Part shown: in pieces, positions 1 through 8,495 of the stretch
How the letters are laid out: every line of letters begins with the position of its first letter
How positions within the stretch are numbered: the stretch's first letter is position 1
Source: Microterricola viridarii
Lineage (GTDB): Bacteria > Actinomycetota > Actinomycetes > Actinomycetales > Microbacteriaceae
Assembly (NCBI RefSeq): GCF_900104895.1
Contig: NZ_LT629742.1
Coordinates: 1,364,001 to 1,428,000 of the forward strand
Direction: 5' to 3'
DNA length: 64,000 nt
Translations under genes and position numbers: made by a program
The notes under the pieces: model-generated
Told to the model about the DNA's origin: nothing
Databases searched by the model: none
Seen by the model: the letters and a program-made list of their open reading frames with translations, nothing else

Positions 1-564
1 CTGCGCCTGTTCGGCGTGGAGCCGAAGAGCGAGACGACGAGCGCGTTCACCCTGGACGAGGTGGCGACAATCGTCAACCAGTCCACCCGGGAGGGCGTGC
101 TGCGCGACAGCACCGGCGCGCTGACCGCGGCCTTCGAGTTCACCACCAAGAAGGTGCGCGACGTCGCCGTGCCCATGGCCTCGCTCGTGAGCCTGCCGTT
201 CAACGCCACCCCGACCGACCTCGAGCGGGCCGTCGCCCGGCACGGATTCTCGCGCTACGTCATGCTCGACGAGCACGGCGAGCCGAGCGGCTACCTGCAC
301 CTCAAGGACGTCATCGACCTGGACCTGGTGCCGGATGCCACGACGCCCGCCTGGGACGAACCGGTGCCGGCCAAGCGCATCAGGCAGCTGGCATCCGTGT
401 TCGAGGGAACCGACCTCGAGGACGCGCTGACCTCGATGCGCCGCACCGGGGCCCACCTCGCGCGGGCCTTCGACGCGGAGGGCCAGGCGACCGGCGTCCT
501 GTTCCTCGAGGACATCATCGAGGAGCTCGTCGGCGAGGTGCAGGACGCCACCCGGCGGGCGTAA
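1..564 (+). CDS. CNNM/CBS-domain membrane transporter-like protein, C-terminal part (5' end outside window)
   Basis: The reading frame is open from the first base (L-R-L-F-G-V-E-P), so the true start lies upstream. About 187 residues remain. They match the cytoplasmic tail of the hemolysin-like CNNM/TlyC (CorC-associated) family: two CBS repeats spanning roughly residues 45-170, with the typical early pattern of V-R-D-V-A-V-P-M and a second repeat ending F-L-E-D-I-I-E-E-L-V-G-E-V. The missing upstream part would be the DUF21 membrane domain. Members are linked to divalent cation (Mg/Co) homeostasis or efflux; the substrate cannot be read here. The corrosive C-terminal CorC/HlyC domain is absent, as in many actinobacterial versions. 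Confidence 0.85.
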   Translation: MRLFGVEPKSETTSAFTLDEVATIVNQSTREGVLRDSTGALTAAFEFTTKKVRDVAVPMASLVSLPFNATPTDLERAVARHGFSRYVMLDEHGEPSGYLHLKDVIDLDLVPDATTPAWDEPVPAKRIRQLASVFEGTDLEDALTSMRRTGAHLARAFDAEGQATGVLFLEDIIEELVGEVQDATRRA

Positions 565-689
565 GCGGAGCGGAGCCTCTGGCGCGCACACGGGCCGGAA
601 ACGGTGTGGTCGATCCGCTTCTGTGCGCGCCATTCCGTGCCCCGGCACGGCGGCGTAGGCTCACGGCGGGGGAGAAAAGAGGAATCCTG

Positions 690-1070
690 ATGATGGATTT
701 CAAGCGTTCCATTGGCGTGCTCCCCGCGAGCGACCTCGCTCGCGCCCGCGCCTACTACAAGGACATGCTCGGCCTCGAGCCCGAGGAGGACATGGACGAC
801 GAGGGCGGCTCGCTCTACTCGGTCGGCGGCAGCTTGTTCATGCTCTACCAGACGAGCTTCGCCGGGACGGCGAAGAACACCGCGCTGACGCTGGAGACCG
901 GTGACCTGGACGCCACCATGGCCGACATGCGCGGCCGGGGCGTCGCCTTCGAGGAGTACGACATGCCCGGCCTGAAGACCGAGAACGGCGTCGCCGAGCT
1001 GGGCGGCGAGCGCAGCGCCTGGTTCATCGACAGCGAGGGAAACATCATCGCCATCGCACAGAGGAGCTAG
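690..1070 (+). CDS. VOC (glyoxalase/bleomycin-resistance) family protein
   Basis: A 126-residue protein of single VOC-domain size. The N-terminus (S-I-G-V-L-P-A-S-D-L, then A-R-A-Y-Y-K-D-M-L-G-L) is the standard first beta-alpha-beta-beta-beta unit, and the C-terminus (W-F-I-D-S-E-G-N-I-I-A-I) is the typical final strand of the second. The start is ATG 690 (or 693), preceded by a purine-rich Shine-Dalgarno at 671-683. An upstream in-frame start at 606 would add unrelated basic residues and has no ribosome site. The specific substrate is unknown; the family covers dioxygenases, isomerases and antibiotic-binding proteins. Ten bases separate it from nnrD. Confidence 0.8.
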   Translation: MMDFKRSIGVLPASDLARARAYYKDMLGLEPEEDMDDEGGSLYSVGGSLFMLYQTSFAGTAKNTALTLETGDLDATMADMRGRGVAFEEYDMPGLKTENGVAELGGERSAWFIDSEGNIIAIAQRS

Positions 1071-1079
1071 CGTTCGAAT

Positions 1080-1973
1080 ATGGATACCGCGGCGGAGTGG
1101 CTGGAATGGGACGAGAGACGGGCCAGGGAATGGCTGGCGGTGCCGCGCGACGGCGATGACAAGTACTCGCGCGGCGTGCTCGGCGTGATCACCGGCTCGC
1201 ACGACTACCCGGGCGCGGCCGTGCTCGGCGTCGAGGCGGCCATGCGGGCGGGCGTCGGAATGGTGCGCTACACCGGCCCGAGCGCCGTGCGCCACCTGGT
1301 GATGGCGCGGCGGCCGGAGGTCGTCGGGGTCGGCGGTCGGGTGCAGGCCTGGCTGATCGGCTCCGGCATGACGACCGCCAGGCGCACGCTGATCCTCGGC
1401 GGCGAGCTCGACCAGGCGATGGCCGAGGGCGTGCCGACGGTGTTGGATGCCGGCGCGCTCGACCTCGTGCACGAGGCCCGCGGCGCGGTCGTGCTCACCC
1501 CGCACTACCGGGAGCTGGCCACGCTGCTGATGGAGACCGCCCGCCGGGCCGGCCATGGCGCGGTGAAGGTCAGCGCCGAGCACGGCGGCCCGCCCCACGT
1601 CGACCAGATCGCCGCTCAGCCGGCTCTCTGGGCCGGCCGGGCCGCGCAGCAGCTGGGCGCAACCGTGCTGCTGAAGGGCGCGGTGACCTACATCGCCCAC
1701 CCGGACGGGGCGCGCTTCACGGTGTCCGGGGCGCCGAGCTGGCTGGCCACGGCCGGAACCGGCGACGTGCTCGGCGGCATCCTGGGCGCGCTGCTGGCCA
1801 CCCGGCACCGCACCATCGCGCAGGACCCGGACGCGGTCGCGCCGATCGCGGCGACAGCCGCGCTGCTGCACGCGCTCGCCGCGCGCCGTGCCTCGCAGGG
1901 CGGGCCGATCACCGCGCTCGACGTGGCCGAGGCCGTGCCGGCGACGGTCGCCGCGCTGCTCTCCGGCAAGTAG
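1080..1973 (+). CDS. nnrD: ADP-dependent NAD(P)H-hydrate dehydratase
   Basis: 297 residues of the ribokinase-like YjeF C-terminal family, which repairs hydrated NAD(P)H with ADP (or ATP) as phosphate donor. Visible marks are the early G-S-H-D-Y-P-G-A-A-V-L-G substrate loop, L-T-P-H-Y-R-E near residue 138, L-L-K-G-A near 198, and the nucleotide-binding signature G-T-G-D-V-L-G-G near 226-233. The YjeF N-terminal epimerase domain is not fused, so this is the stand-alone form usual in Actinobacteria. The start ATG 1080 has no good Shine-Dalgarno at proper distance, but TAGCGT (1068-1073) lies exactly 6 nt before it and may be the -10 box of a leaderless transcript. Confidence 0.88.
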   Translation: MDTAAEWLEWDERRAREWLAVPRDGDDKYSRGVLGVITGSHDYPGAAVLGVEAAMRAGVGMVRYTGPSAVRHLVMARRPEVVGVGGRVQAWLIGSGMTTARRTLILGGELDQAMAEGVPTVLDAGALDLVHEARGAVVLTPHYRELATLLMETARRAGHGAVKVSAEHGGPPHVDQIAAQPALWAGRAAQQLGATVLLKGAVTYIAHPDGARFTVSGAPSWLATAGTGDVLGGILGALLATRHRTIAQDPDAVAPIAATAALLHALAARRASQGGPITALDVAEAVPATVAALLSGK

Positions 1974-2028
1974 CCGGGCGCATCGACCCGCCGGCTGCGG
2001 TCGCACGCGCCCGCGCGCCAACGGCGGA

Positions 2029-2868
2029 CTAGGCGGGCGGCGTGAGGCCGGTGCCGCTGAAGCGGGTGAGGAACTCGCGGGTGCGCTCCTGCTCCGGGTG
2101 GTTGAGCAGCCGCTCCGGCGCGCCCTGCTCCACGATCAGCCCGCCGTCCAGGAACACGACGCGGTGGGCGACGTCGCGGGCGAAGGCCATCTCGTGGGTC
2201 GCCATCAAGATGGTGGAGCCGCCCTGGGCGAGCGTGCGCACCAGCTCGAGCACCTCGCCGACCAACTCGGGGTCCAGCGCACTGGTGATCTCGTCGAGCA
2301 ACAAGAGTTCGGGATCGGTGGCGATGGCACGCACGATGGCGACCCGCTGCTGCTGCCCGCCGGAGAGGCGGTCGGGAAACTCGCGCGCCTTGTCGGCCAG
2401 GCCGACCTGGTCGAGCAGCTCCAGCGCCTGCCTCTCGGCCGCCGCCTTGCCGCGCCGGTGCACGGTGCGGCCGGCGAGCGTCACGTTGCCGAGCACGCTG
2501 AGGTGCGGGAACAGGTTGTAGTGCTGGAACACGACGCCGATGCGGGCGCGCACCGCGTCGAGCTTGACGCGCGGGTCGCTGACATCCGTGCCGGAGAGGA
2601 ACACCTGCCCGTCGTCGATCGGCTCCAGCAGGTTCGCCGTGCGCAGCAGCGTGGACTTGCCGGAGCCGCTGGCGCCGATCAGCGCAACGACCTCGTGCCG
2701 GCGCACATCCAGGTCGATGCCGCGCAGCACCTCGACGTCGCCGAAGGACTTGCGGATGCCGCGCAGGCTGAGCACGGGCGGCTCGATGGCCGCGTCGGAG
2801 CCCATGTCGGGGCTCGTGCCGGTGCGGGCGCCTGGCCCGGTCTCGAGGCGTGCGTCGGGGGAACTCAT
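2029..2868 (-). CDS. polar amino-acid ABC transporter ATP-binding protein
   Basis: 279 residues. Walker A (G-A-S-G-S-G-K-S-T) is at about residues 65-73, signature L-S-G-G-Q-Q-Q-R at 168-175, and Walker B L-L-L-L-D-E at about 188-193. The V-V-F-Q-H-Y-N-L-F Q-loop region is typical of the GlnQ/HisP polar amino-acid class. The first 30 residues are a low-complexity extension; translation could also begin at the internal Met near residue 22. Its start overlaps the permease stop by 4 bp (ATGA), so the two are translationally coupled. It energises import with the permease and lipoprotein encoded just upstream on the same strand. The transported amino acid is not determinable. Confidence 0.9.
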   Translation of the reverse strand: MSSPDARLETGPGARTGTSPDMGSDAAIEPPVLSLRGIRKSFGDVEVLRGIDLDVRRHEVVALIGASGSGKSTLLRTANLLEPIDDGQVFLSGTDVSDPRVKLDAVRARIGVVFQHYNLFPHLSVLGNVTLAGRTVHRRGKAAAERQALELLDQVGLADKAREFPDRLSGGQQQRVAIVRAIATDPELLLLDEITSALDPELVGEVLELVRTLAQGGSTILMATHEMAFARDVAHRVVFLDGGLIVEQGAPERLLNHPEQERTREFLTRFSGTGLTPPA

Positions 2869-3728
2869 ACGATGCTTCCCATCTGCTCGCGGCGGCGCAT
2901 CCTGGCCGAGTACCAGTCGGTCAGCCGGATCGTGGGCCAGGCCAGCAGCACGAAGAGCAGGCCGGCCAGCACGTACGGGGTGAAATTGTAGCTGGCGGCC
3001 GTCTCGATCTGGGCGGCGCGCACCGCGTCGATGGCGCCGATCACCGAGATCAGGCCGACATCCTTCTGCATGGCGACGAAGTCGTTCATCAGGGCCGGCG
3101 TCACCTTGCGCACCGCCTGCGGCAGCACGACCTTGCGCATGGTCTGGGCGTGGCTGAGGCCGAGGGCCCGGGCCGCGAGGCGCTGGGACGGATGCACGGC
3201 CTCGATGCCGGCCCGGAACACCTCGGAGACGTAGGCGGAGTAGGTGAGGACCAGCGCGACGGTGCCCCAGAACTCGGCGGGCATGCGCGGGAACAGGCCG
3301 AGGCCCGGCACCCCGTAGCCGACGAGGTAGAGCACGATGAGCAGCGGGACGCCGCGGAAGAGGTCGGTGTAGCCAGTCGCGAGCGCGCGCAGCGGGAAGA
3401 ACACGGGGCCGCGCAGGGTGCGGATCACCGCGAGCAGGAGGCTCACGATGAGCACGCCGATGGACGCGAAGAACAGCACCCGGATGTTCAGCCAGAGGCC
3501 CTCGATGACGCGCGGGAACGCCGAGATGGCGACGTCGAGGTTGAAGAAGCTCTGCTGCACGGCGGTCCAGCCCGGCGTGTTGACGACGAGCAGCCAGACC
3601 AGCGCCGCGAAGACCAGGGTGCTGGCGAGGGCGATGGCGACCGACTTGCCGTTCTGGCGCCGCCGGTAGAGCCGTCGGTCCAGCTCGATCTCACTCGGGA
3701 CCCGCAGGGCCAGTGCGCTGTTCGTCAC
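2865..3728 (-). CDS. polar amino-acid ABC transporter permease
   Basis: 287 residues, with one N-terminal transmembrane segment (about 30-50) followed by the HisM/GlnP-type BPD permease domain. The EAA loop reads E-A-V-H-P-S-Q-R-L-A-A-R-A-L-G-L-S with a following V-V-L-P-Q-A, the standard coupling helix that docks on the ATPase. The final stretch P-Y-V-L-A-G-L-L-F is the last membrane helix. It is the middle gene of a three-gene unit (lipoprotein, permease, ATPase). Only one permease is present, so it probably acts as a homodimer. Confidence 0.9.
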   Translation of the reverse strand: MTNSALALRVPSEIELDRRLYRRRQNGKSVAIALASTLVFAALVWLLVVNTPGWTAVQQSFFNLDVAISAFPRVIEGLWLNIRVLFFASIGVLIVSLLLAVIRTLRGPVFFPLRALATGYTDLFRGVPLLIVLYLVGYGVPGLGLFPRMPAEFWGTVALVLTYSAYVSEVFRAGIEAVHPSQRLAARALGLSHAQTMRKVVLPQAVRKVTPALMNDFVAMQKDVGLISVIGAIDAVRAAQIETAASYNFTPYVLAGLLFVLLAWPTIRLTDWYSARMRRREQMGSIV

Positions 3729-3792
3729 GTCGTTCTCACTGCATCAAACTATCGGATGCCGGGCCGGGGCCCGCCACGCTGTGCCCGGGCGG

Positions 3793-4632
3793 CTACTTCA
3801 GCACGGGTGCGGAGGCGCCGGCGGCCAGCCACTCGTCCGCCAGGGCGTCGAGGGTGCCGTTCTCGCGCAGCGCGTCGACGGCCGCCGTGACCTTCGCGGT
3901 CAGCGGGCTGCCCTTGGCCAGCACCAGGCCGAACTCGTCGCCGGTTCCCGCGGCCTCTGGCAGCTGGCCGATGATCGAACCGCCCTCGAGCTCGACGCCG
4001 GTCAGGTAGAACGCGGTGGGCAGGTCGACGACGATGGCGTCGACGACGCCGTTCTGCAGGGCGAGCTTCGCGTCGTCGTTGGTGTTGAAGGCCTGCGCGC
4101 CCTTGTCGGGCGCGATCGCGCTCTCGACGGCCTGGAAGCTGGTGGTGCCGGTCTGTGCGCCGATCAGGAGGCCCTTGAGCTCGGCGATGGAGCTCGCGCC
4201 CTCCGCGGGGGAGCCGGGAACGGTGATGACGGCCTGCGTGGTCGCGTAGTACGGGCTGGAGAAGTCGACCGCCTGCGCGCGCTCCGGGGTGACGGAGAAC
4301 TGCTGCAGGTTGATGTCGAAGTCCTTCGGCCCGGGCGCGATCGCCTGGTCGAAGGTGCTGCGCACCCAGACGACGTCCTCCGCGGCGAAGCCGAGCTCCT
4401 CGGCGACGGCGTAGGCGACGGCGGCCTCGAAGCCCTGGCCCGTCTCCGGGGCGTCGTCGAGCACCCAGGGGAAGTAGGCCGGCTCGCCGGTGGCCACCGT
4501 GAAGCTGCCCTCCGTCACGTAGTCGGAAGCCGGGGCGTCGGATGCCGGGGCGCCGGCCGCGCACGCGCTGAGCGCGAGCATCGTCGCCGAGGCGGCAAGG
4601 ATCGACAGGGTGCGGGCGAGGCGTGACGGCAT
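3793..4632 (-). CDS. amino-acid ABC transporter substrate-binding lipoprotein
   Basis: 279 residues beginning M-P-S-R-L-A-R-T-L-S, with a lipoprotein signal ending in the lipobox A-L-S-A-C (Cys 24). The mature part is a SBP_bac_3-type periplasmic-binding fold: V-A-T-G-E-P-A-Y-F-P-W near the start, F-D-I-N-L-Q-Q-F-S-V-T-P-E-R in the first lobe and G-A-Q-T-G-T-T at the hinge crossing. The start was chosen at 4632 because GGAG sits 8-9 nt upstream; the frame stays open much farther upstream but only as GC-driven noise. First gene of the importer operon; the permease follows after about 64 bp containing a short GC-rich inverted repeat. Confidence 0.9.
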   Translation of the reverse strand: MPSRLARTLSILAASATMLALSACAAGAPASDAPASDYVTEGSFTVATGEPAYFPWVLDDAPETGQGFEAAVAYAVAEELGFAAEDVVWVRSTFDQAIAPGPKDFDINLQQFSVTPERAQAVDFSSPYYATTQAVITVPGSPAEGASSIAELKGLLIGAQTGTTSFQAVESAIAPDKGAQAFNTNDDAKLALQNGVVDAIVVDLPTAFYLTGVELEGGSIIGQLPEAAGTGDEFGLVLAKGSPLTAKVTAAVDALRENGTLDALADEWLAAGASAPVLK

Positions 4633-4731
4633 AGTGGCTCCAGACATGTGCGGGTAACCCATTCTGGCGCGAATGCGCGCGGAGGCCAGCCGGGCCGACG
4701 CATTCCGACATGCGCCGGTAGCATGGCCAGC

Positions 4732-6051
4732 ATGCCAGAGCCGTCCGCGCCGCTCGCCGGGGACGCGCTCCCCGCGCCGCGGGCTCGGCCCTCCCGGCGG
4801 CTGCCGCGGCATCCGCTGGCCCTCTGGGCGGCCTTCGCGCTCGTGCACACGGTGCTCGTGCTGCTCTGCCTGCACGCGCCAGGCTGGCCGCTCGGCGATG
4901 TGGAGGGTGTCTACAAGGTCTGGGTGGGGGAGGCCGCCGGCGGGGGCAGCCAGGTGGGCATCGACCTGCCCTGGGTGTACCCGATCCTCGCCTACCCGCC
5001 GATGGCGCTGGCGAACCTGCTCGGCCTCGAGCTGTACGCGCAGACCTGGCTGGGGCTCGTCGTCGCCCTGAACGCGGCCGCGTTCGCCGTGCTCACCGGC
5101 GGGCTGCGCGCCCGCCGCGCGCGGCCGCTCTGGCGGCTCACCGCCGCCTGGTGGTGGCTGGCTTTCCTGCTCCTGCTCGGTCCGATCGCGCTCGCGCGCA
5201 TCGACGCCGTCACCGTTCCGCTGGCCATCGTCGGGCTGCTGCTGGCGACCGGCCGCCCGGCACTGGGGGCCGCGCTGCTCACCGTGGGGGCGTGGGTGAA
5301 GGTGTGGCCGGCCGCCCTCGTCACAGCCCTGTTCGTCGCCGGGCGCTCGCGCGCCCGGGTGGTGCAGAGTGCCCTCTGCGTCAGCGCGGTCGTCGTCCTG
5401 GTCAGCGTGATCCTCGGCGGCGGGGCGCATGTCCTCGGCTTCGTCGACGAGCAGACCGGGCGCGGGCTGCAGATCGAGGCGCCGATCGGCACCCCCTGGC
5501 TGTGGCTCACCGCCCTCGGTGCTGCGGGCACCGGCATCTACTACGACTTCGACATCCTCACCTACCAGCTGCTCGGCGACGGCACCGCGCTGGCCGGCAC
5601 ACTGGCGACCCCGCTGATGGCGCTCGCCGCGGCATCCGTCGTGCTGCTCGGCGTGCTGCGGCAGCGCGCGGGCGCGCACCTCGTGCAGCTGCTGCCGCCG
5701 CTCGCCCTGGCCCTCGTACTGGTTCTCATCGTGTTCAACAAGGTGGGCTCGCCGCAGTTCATGACCTGGCTGGCGGCGCCCGTCATCGTGGGGCTGGTCT
5801 ACCGGGGGAGGCAGTGGCTCACGCCGGCCCTGCTCGCGTTCGCACTCGCCGGGCTCACCCAGCTGATCTACCCTTATCTGTACGGCGCACTGCTGGCCGC
5901 CGAGCCGTGGATGGTGCTCGTCATCACGCTGCGCAACCTGCTCGAGGTGGTGCTGCTCGGCTGGGCGGTGCGCGCCGTCCACCGTGCCGGGCGCGCTCCG
6001 GCATCCGCCCCCGACCCCCGCGCAGCCGGCCGCCGCGCACTCAACCCCTAA
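4732..6051 (+). CDS. polytopic membrane protein, GT87/DUF2029-like (putative polyprenyl-phosphate-dependent glycosyltransferase)
   Basis: 439 residues with about ten hydrophobic segments. The first periplasmic loop carries G-D-V-E-G-V-Y (an acidic motif after helix 1, as in GT-C enzymes) and later W-V-K-V-W-P, a motif I associate with the GT87/PimE-like DUF2029 family of lipid-linked mannosyltransferases. That assignment is by resemblance only. ATG 4732 is preferred over ATG 4723 because TAGCAT at 4719-4724 lies 7 nt before 4732 and would give a leaderless transcript. It diverges from the amino-acid importer. No partner gene for cell-envelope glycan synthesis is adjacent. Confidence 0.7.
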   Translation: MPEPSAPLAGDALPAPRARPSRRLPRHPLALWAAFALVHTVLVLLCLHAPGWPLGDVEGVYKVWVGEAAGGGSQVGIDLPWVYPILAYPPMALANLLGLELYAQTWLGLVVALNAAAFAVLTGGLRARRARPLWRLTAAWWWLAFLLLLGPIALARIDAVTVPLAIVGLLLATGRPALGAALLTVGAWVKVWPAALVTALFVAGRSRARVVQSALCVSAVVVLVSVILGGGAHVLGFVDEQTGRGLQIEAPIGTPWLWLTALGAAGTGIYYDFDILTYQLLGDGTALAGTLATPLMALAAASVVLLGVLRQRAGAHLVQLLPPLALALVLVLIVFNKVGSPQFMTWLAAPVIVGLVYRGRQWLTPALLAFALAGLTQLIYPYLYGALLAAEPWMVLVITLRNLLEVVLLGWAVRAVHRAGRAPASAPDPRAAGRRALNP

Positions 6052-6060
6052 GGATCACTC

Positions 6061-6378
6061 ATGCTCGTCGCATTCTCCGTCGCCCCCAGCGGAACCGGCC
6101 AGGCCGACGGCTCGGTGCACGACGCCGTCGCCGCCGCCGTGCGCATCGTCCGCGAGTCCGGGCTGCCGAACCACACCGGCTCCATGTTCACCGAGATCGA
6201 GGGGGAGTGGGACGAGGTGTTCGCCGTCGTCAAGGCGGCAACGGATGCCGTCGCCGCCTACGGCTCGCGGGTGTCGCTCGTGCTGAAGGCCGACATCCGC
6301 CCCGGCTACAGCGGCGAGATCGAGGGCAAGGTGCAGCGTCTCGAGGCAGCGCTCGAGCGCGGGGCAACGGCCGAGTAG
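6061..6378 (+). CDS. MTH1187/YkoF-type thiamine-binding protein
   Basis: 105 residues with the ferredoxin-like alpha/beta layout of the MTH1187/DUF77 family: M-L-V-A-F-S-V-A-P-S-G at the N-terminus, G-S-M-F-T-E-I-E-G in the middle and S-L-V-L-K-A-D-I-R-P-G near residue 80. Family members bind thiamine or its pyrimidine and are thought to act as carriers or sensors in the cytoplasm. AAGGA lies 7 nt before ATG 6061, ten bases after the previous gene, so the two are probably cotranscribed. No thiamine transporter or TPP riboswitch was seen nearby. Confidence 0.85.
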   Translation: MLVAFSVAPSGTGQADGSVHDAVAAAVRIVRESGLPNHTGSMFTEIEGEWDEVFAVVKAATDAVAAYGSRVSLVLKADIRPGYSGEIEGKVQRLEAALERGATAE

Positions 6379-6423
6379 GCGCCCGCCGCGCGGCGCGAAT
6401 GTCGCTCGGGGTCACGCGTGTAT

Positions 6424-6450
6424 CGAATCGATTCGATTCGGTCGTAGAAT
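6424..6450 (+). promoter_or_regulatory. promoter with palindromic operator before the MFS gene
   Basis: CGAATCGATTCG (6424-6435) is a perfect 12-bp palindrome followed by another ATTCG. TAGAAT at 6445-6450 is a good -10 box exactly 6 nt before GTG 6457. The palindrome overlaps the expected -35 position, which is where a repressor would block polymerase. The cognate regulator is not adjacent and is unknown. Confidence 0.5.
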
Positions 6451-6456
6451 TGCGCA

Positions 6457-7725
6457 GTGACCGAACAGACCCCCGCCCTCTCGCCCGCGCGAGTCCGCTT
6501 CGCCCTGCTCGCCCTCGCCCTGGGCGGGTTCGGAATCGGGGCGACGGAGTTCGTCGCGATGGGCCTGCTCCCCAACCTCGCCGCCGACCTGCTGCCCGGC
6601 CTCGCCGCCGCCGACCCGGCCGCGGCCAACGCGCAGGCGGGCTGGCTGATCAGCGCCTACGCGCTCGGCGTCGTCGTCGGTGCGCCCACGATCGCGGCCG
6701 CCGCCGCCCGCTGGCCGCGCAAACAGCTGCTGCTGGTGCTGCTGACCGCGTTCACGCTGGGCACCGTGGCATCCGCCCTGCTGCCGAGCTTCGAGCTCGT
6801 GCTCGTCGCGCGCTTCGTCGCTGCGCTGCCGCACGGGGCGTACTTCGGCATCGCCTCCCTCGTCGCGGCCAGCCTGATGGGCCCGGGCAAACGCGCCCGC
6901 GGCGTGGCGCTCGTGCTCTCCGGCCTCACCGTCTCCAACGTGATCGGCGTGCCGGCCATCACCTGGCTCGGCCAGGTGCAGGGCTGGCGGGTCGCCTACA
7001 TCGCCGTCGCGGCGATCTTCGCGCTCACCTTCCTTGCCGTGCTGGTGTCGGTGCCGCTGCAGCCGGGTGACCGCACAGCGACGATCCGCAACGAGCTCAA
7101 GGCGTTCGGCCGGGCGCAGGTCTGGTTCGCGCTCGGCATCGGCGCGATCGGCTTCGGCGGCCTGTTCGCCGTCTACAGCTACGTGGCGCCGCTCGTCACC
7201 GAGGTGACCGGGCTCGGCGAGGCGGCCGTCCCTGTCGTGCTCGTCGTGATCGGCCTCGGCATGACCGCGGGCAACTTCCTCGGCGGCTGGGCGGCAGACA
7301 AGAGCGTGCGGCGCAGCATGTTCGGCTTCTTCGGGGTGATGCTGGTGGCGCTCGTCGGCCTGGCCCTGACGGCCGAGAACGTCGTCGGCCTGCTGGTCTT
7401 CATCTTCCTGGTGGGTGCGGCCGCGGCCGCACTCTCGCCGACCATCCAGACCCGCCTGATGGACGTCGCCCGCGACAGCCAGTCGATCGCGGCCGCGCTC
7501 AACCACTCGGCGCTGAACATCGGCAACGCGCTCGGCGCCCTGCTCGGCGGCATGGCGATCGCGGCCGGCTTCGGCTACGTCGCGCCGGTCTGGATCGGGC
7601 TCGGGCTCAGCGTGCTCGGCCTGCTGATCGCGCTGGTCAGCTTCAGCTGGGACGGCAAGCGGCGCGGCCGCGGCGAGGTGCTCGGCTACGGCACCGACCT
7701 GGTGCAGGTTGTCAGCGCCCGCTGA
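6457..7725 (+). CDS. MFS transporter, DHA1 family (arabinose-efflux/AraJ-like)
   Basis: 422 residues, about 12 transmembrane helices. The N-terminus (L-G-G-F-G-I-G-A-T-E-F-V-A-M-G) is highly typical of the AraJ/PbuE/YdhP exporters (sugar, purine or drug efflux). Motif A-like loop residues appear in the second cytoplasmic loop of each half (for example N-F-L-G-G-W-A-A-D-K near residue 270). GTG 6457 is chosen because a -10 box (6445-6450) ends 6 nt before it. A perfect palindrome overlapping the promoter suggests repression by an unlinked regulator. Substrate unknown. Confidence 0.85.
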   Translation: MTEQTPALSPARVRFALLALALGGFGIGATEFVAMGLLPNLAADLLPGLAAADPAAANAQAGWLISAYALGVVVGAPTIAAAAARWPRKQLLLVLLTAFTLGTVASALLPSFELVLVARFVAALPHGAYFGIASLVAASLMGPGKRARGVALVLSGLTVSNVIGVPAITWLGQVQGWRVAYIAVAAIFALTFLAVLVSVPLQPGDRTATIRNELKAFGRAQVWFALGIGAIGFGGLFAVYSYVAPLVTEVTGLGEAAVPVVLVVIGLGMTAGNFLGGWAADKSVRRSMFGFFGVMLVALVGLALTAENVVGLLVFIFLVGAAAAALSPTIQTRLMDVARDSQSIAAALNHSALNIGNALGALLGGMAIAAGFGYVAPVWIGLGLSVLGLLIALVSFSWDGKRRGRGEVLGYGTDLVQVVSAR

Positions 7726-7740
7726 CACCGCGCGCCTTTG

Positions 7741-7778
7741 ACGCAGGAAGCCCCGGGGGATCCCGGGGCTTCCTGCGT
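7741..7778. terminator. bidirectional hairpin terminator
   Basis: A perfect 17-bp stem (7741-7757 with 7762-7778) closes a 4-nt loop GGAT. It lies between the convergent 3' ends of the MFS gene and the response regulator gene, so it can stop transcription from both sides. The flanks carry only short T runs. Confidence 0.85.
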
Positions 7779-7794
7779 TGACGGGCGGCTGCGC

Positions 7795-8451
7795 CTAGTC
7801 GGTCTGCAGCAGGATTCCGTCCTGGATGGCGCGCTTGCGGAGGGCAACCTTGGTGCCCACGTCGAAACCGGCCACCCGGTACTTCTCGCGGATGCGCTTG
7901 AGGTACGACTTCGCCGTCTCCTCGGAGATGCCGAGCTGGAAGGCGACGGCCTTCACGGGCTCGCCCGCTCCGTAGAGGGCCATGACGCGGCGCTCCTGCG
8001 CGCTCAATCGAGGCGTGTCGCCGCGGCCCCCAGCGGTCAGGGCCAGGTCGAGCTCCTCGGAGATGTAGGACTCGCCCTTGTGGGCGGCGCGGATCGCCTC
8101 GACGATCATGTCGGCTTCCTCGGTCTTCACCAGGTAGCCGAGGGCGCCGGCGGCGAGGGCCTCGCGCACGACGGTGGGCTCGGAGTAGGTGCTCATCAGC
8201 ACCGTCTTCACACCCGTGGTCTTGAGGGTGGAGATCTTCAGGGAGATCGGGATGTTGTCCTTGAGGTCCAGGTCGAGCAGCACGACGTCGACGGGGAACT
8301 GCGGGTGCGAGAGCAGCTCCGGCCAGGTCGTCGCGGCGATGACGAGATCGATGTCGGTCGCCGCACCCCTGATCCACTCGGTCAGGGCGCCAAGCAGCAT
8401 CTTGTGGTCGTCGACGACGGCCAAGCGAATCTTATGAGCCTGGTTTCCCAC
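7795..8451 (-). CDS. LuxR/NarL-family response regulator
   Basis: 218 residues. Receiver domain about 8-125: acidic pair D14-D15, phosphoacceptor D60 in V-V-L-L-D-L-D, conserved K in Y-L-V-K-T-E-E near residue 110. A LuxR-type HTH follows (L-S-A-Q-E-R-R-V-M to S-Y-L-K-R-I-R-E-K-Y, about 150-200). GTG 8451 was chosen because AAGGAGG lies 6 nt upstream; a longer frame adds 25 unlikely residues. It is last in a three-gene set with a histidine kinase and a truncated kinase-like membrane protein, so it is probably phosphorylated by that kinase. Target genes unknown. Confidence 0.88.
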   Translation of the reverse strand: MGNQAHKIRLAVVDDHKMLLGALTEWIRGAATDIDLVIAATTWPELLSHPQFPVDVVLLDLDLKDNIPISLKISTLKTTGVKTVLMSTYSEPTVVREALAAGALGYLVKTEEADMIVEAIRAAHKGESYISEELDLALTAGGRGDTPRLSAQERRVMALYGAGEPVKAVAFQLGISEETAKSYLKRIREKYRVAGFDVGTKVALRKRAIQDGILLQTD

Positions 8452-8495
8452 GCGTTCCTCCTTGTGCACATGCACGTTCCGATGCCCCTGATACC

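Noticed and set aside
3761-3772. Short inverted repeat GGGCCGGGGCCC between binding protein and permease
   Set aside because: Short and in extreme GC; could be chance or a minor attenuator, not strong enough for a feature.
3793-5982. Extension of the amino-acid binding protein frame to about 730 codons
   Set aside because: The lipoprotein signal starts at 4632 with a Shine-Dalgarno; upstream residues are charged noise opposite the GT87-like gene.
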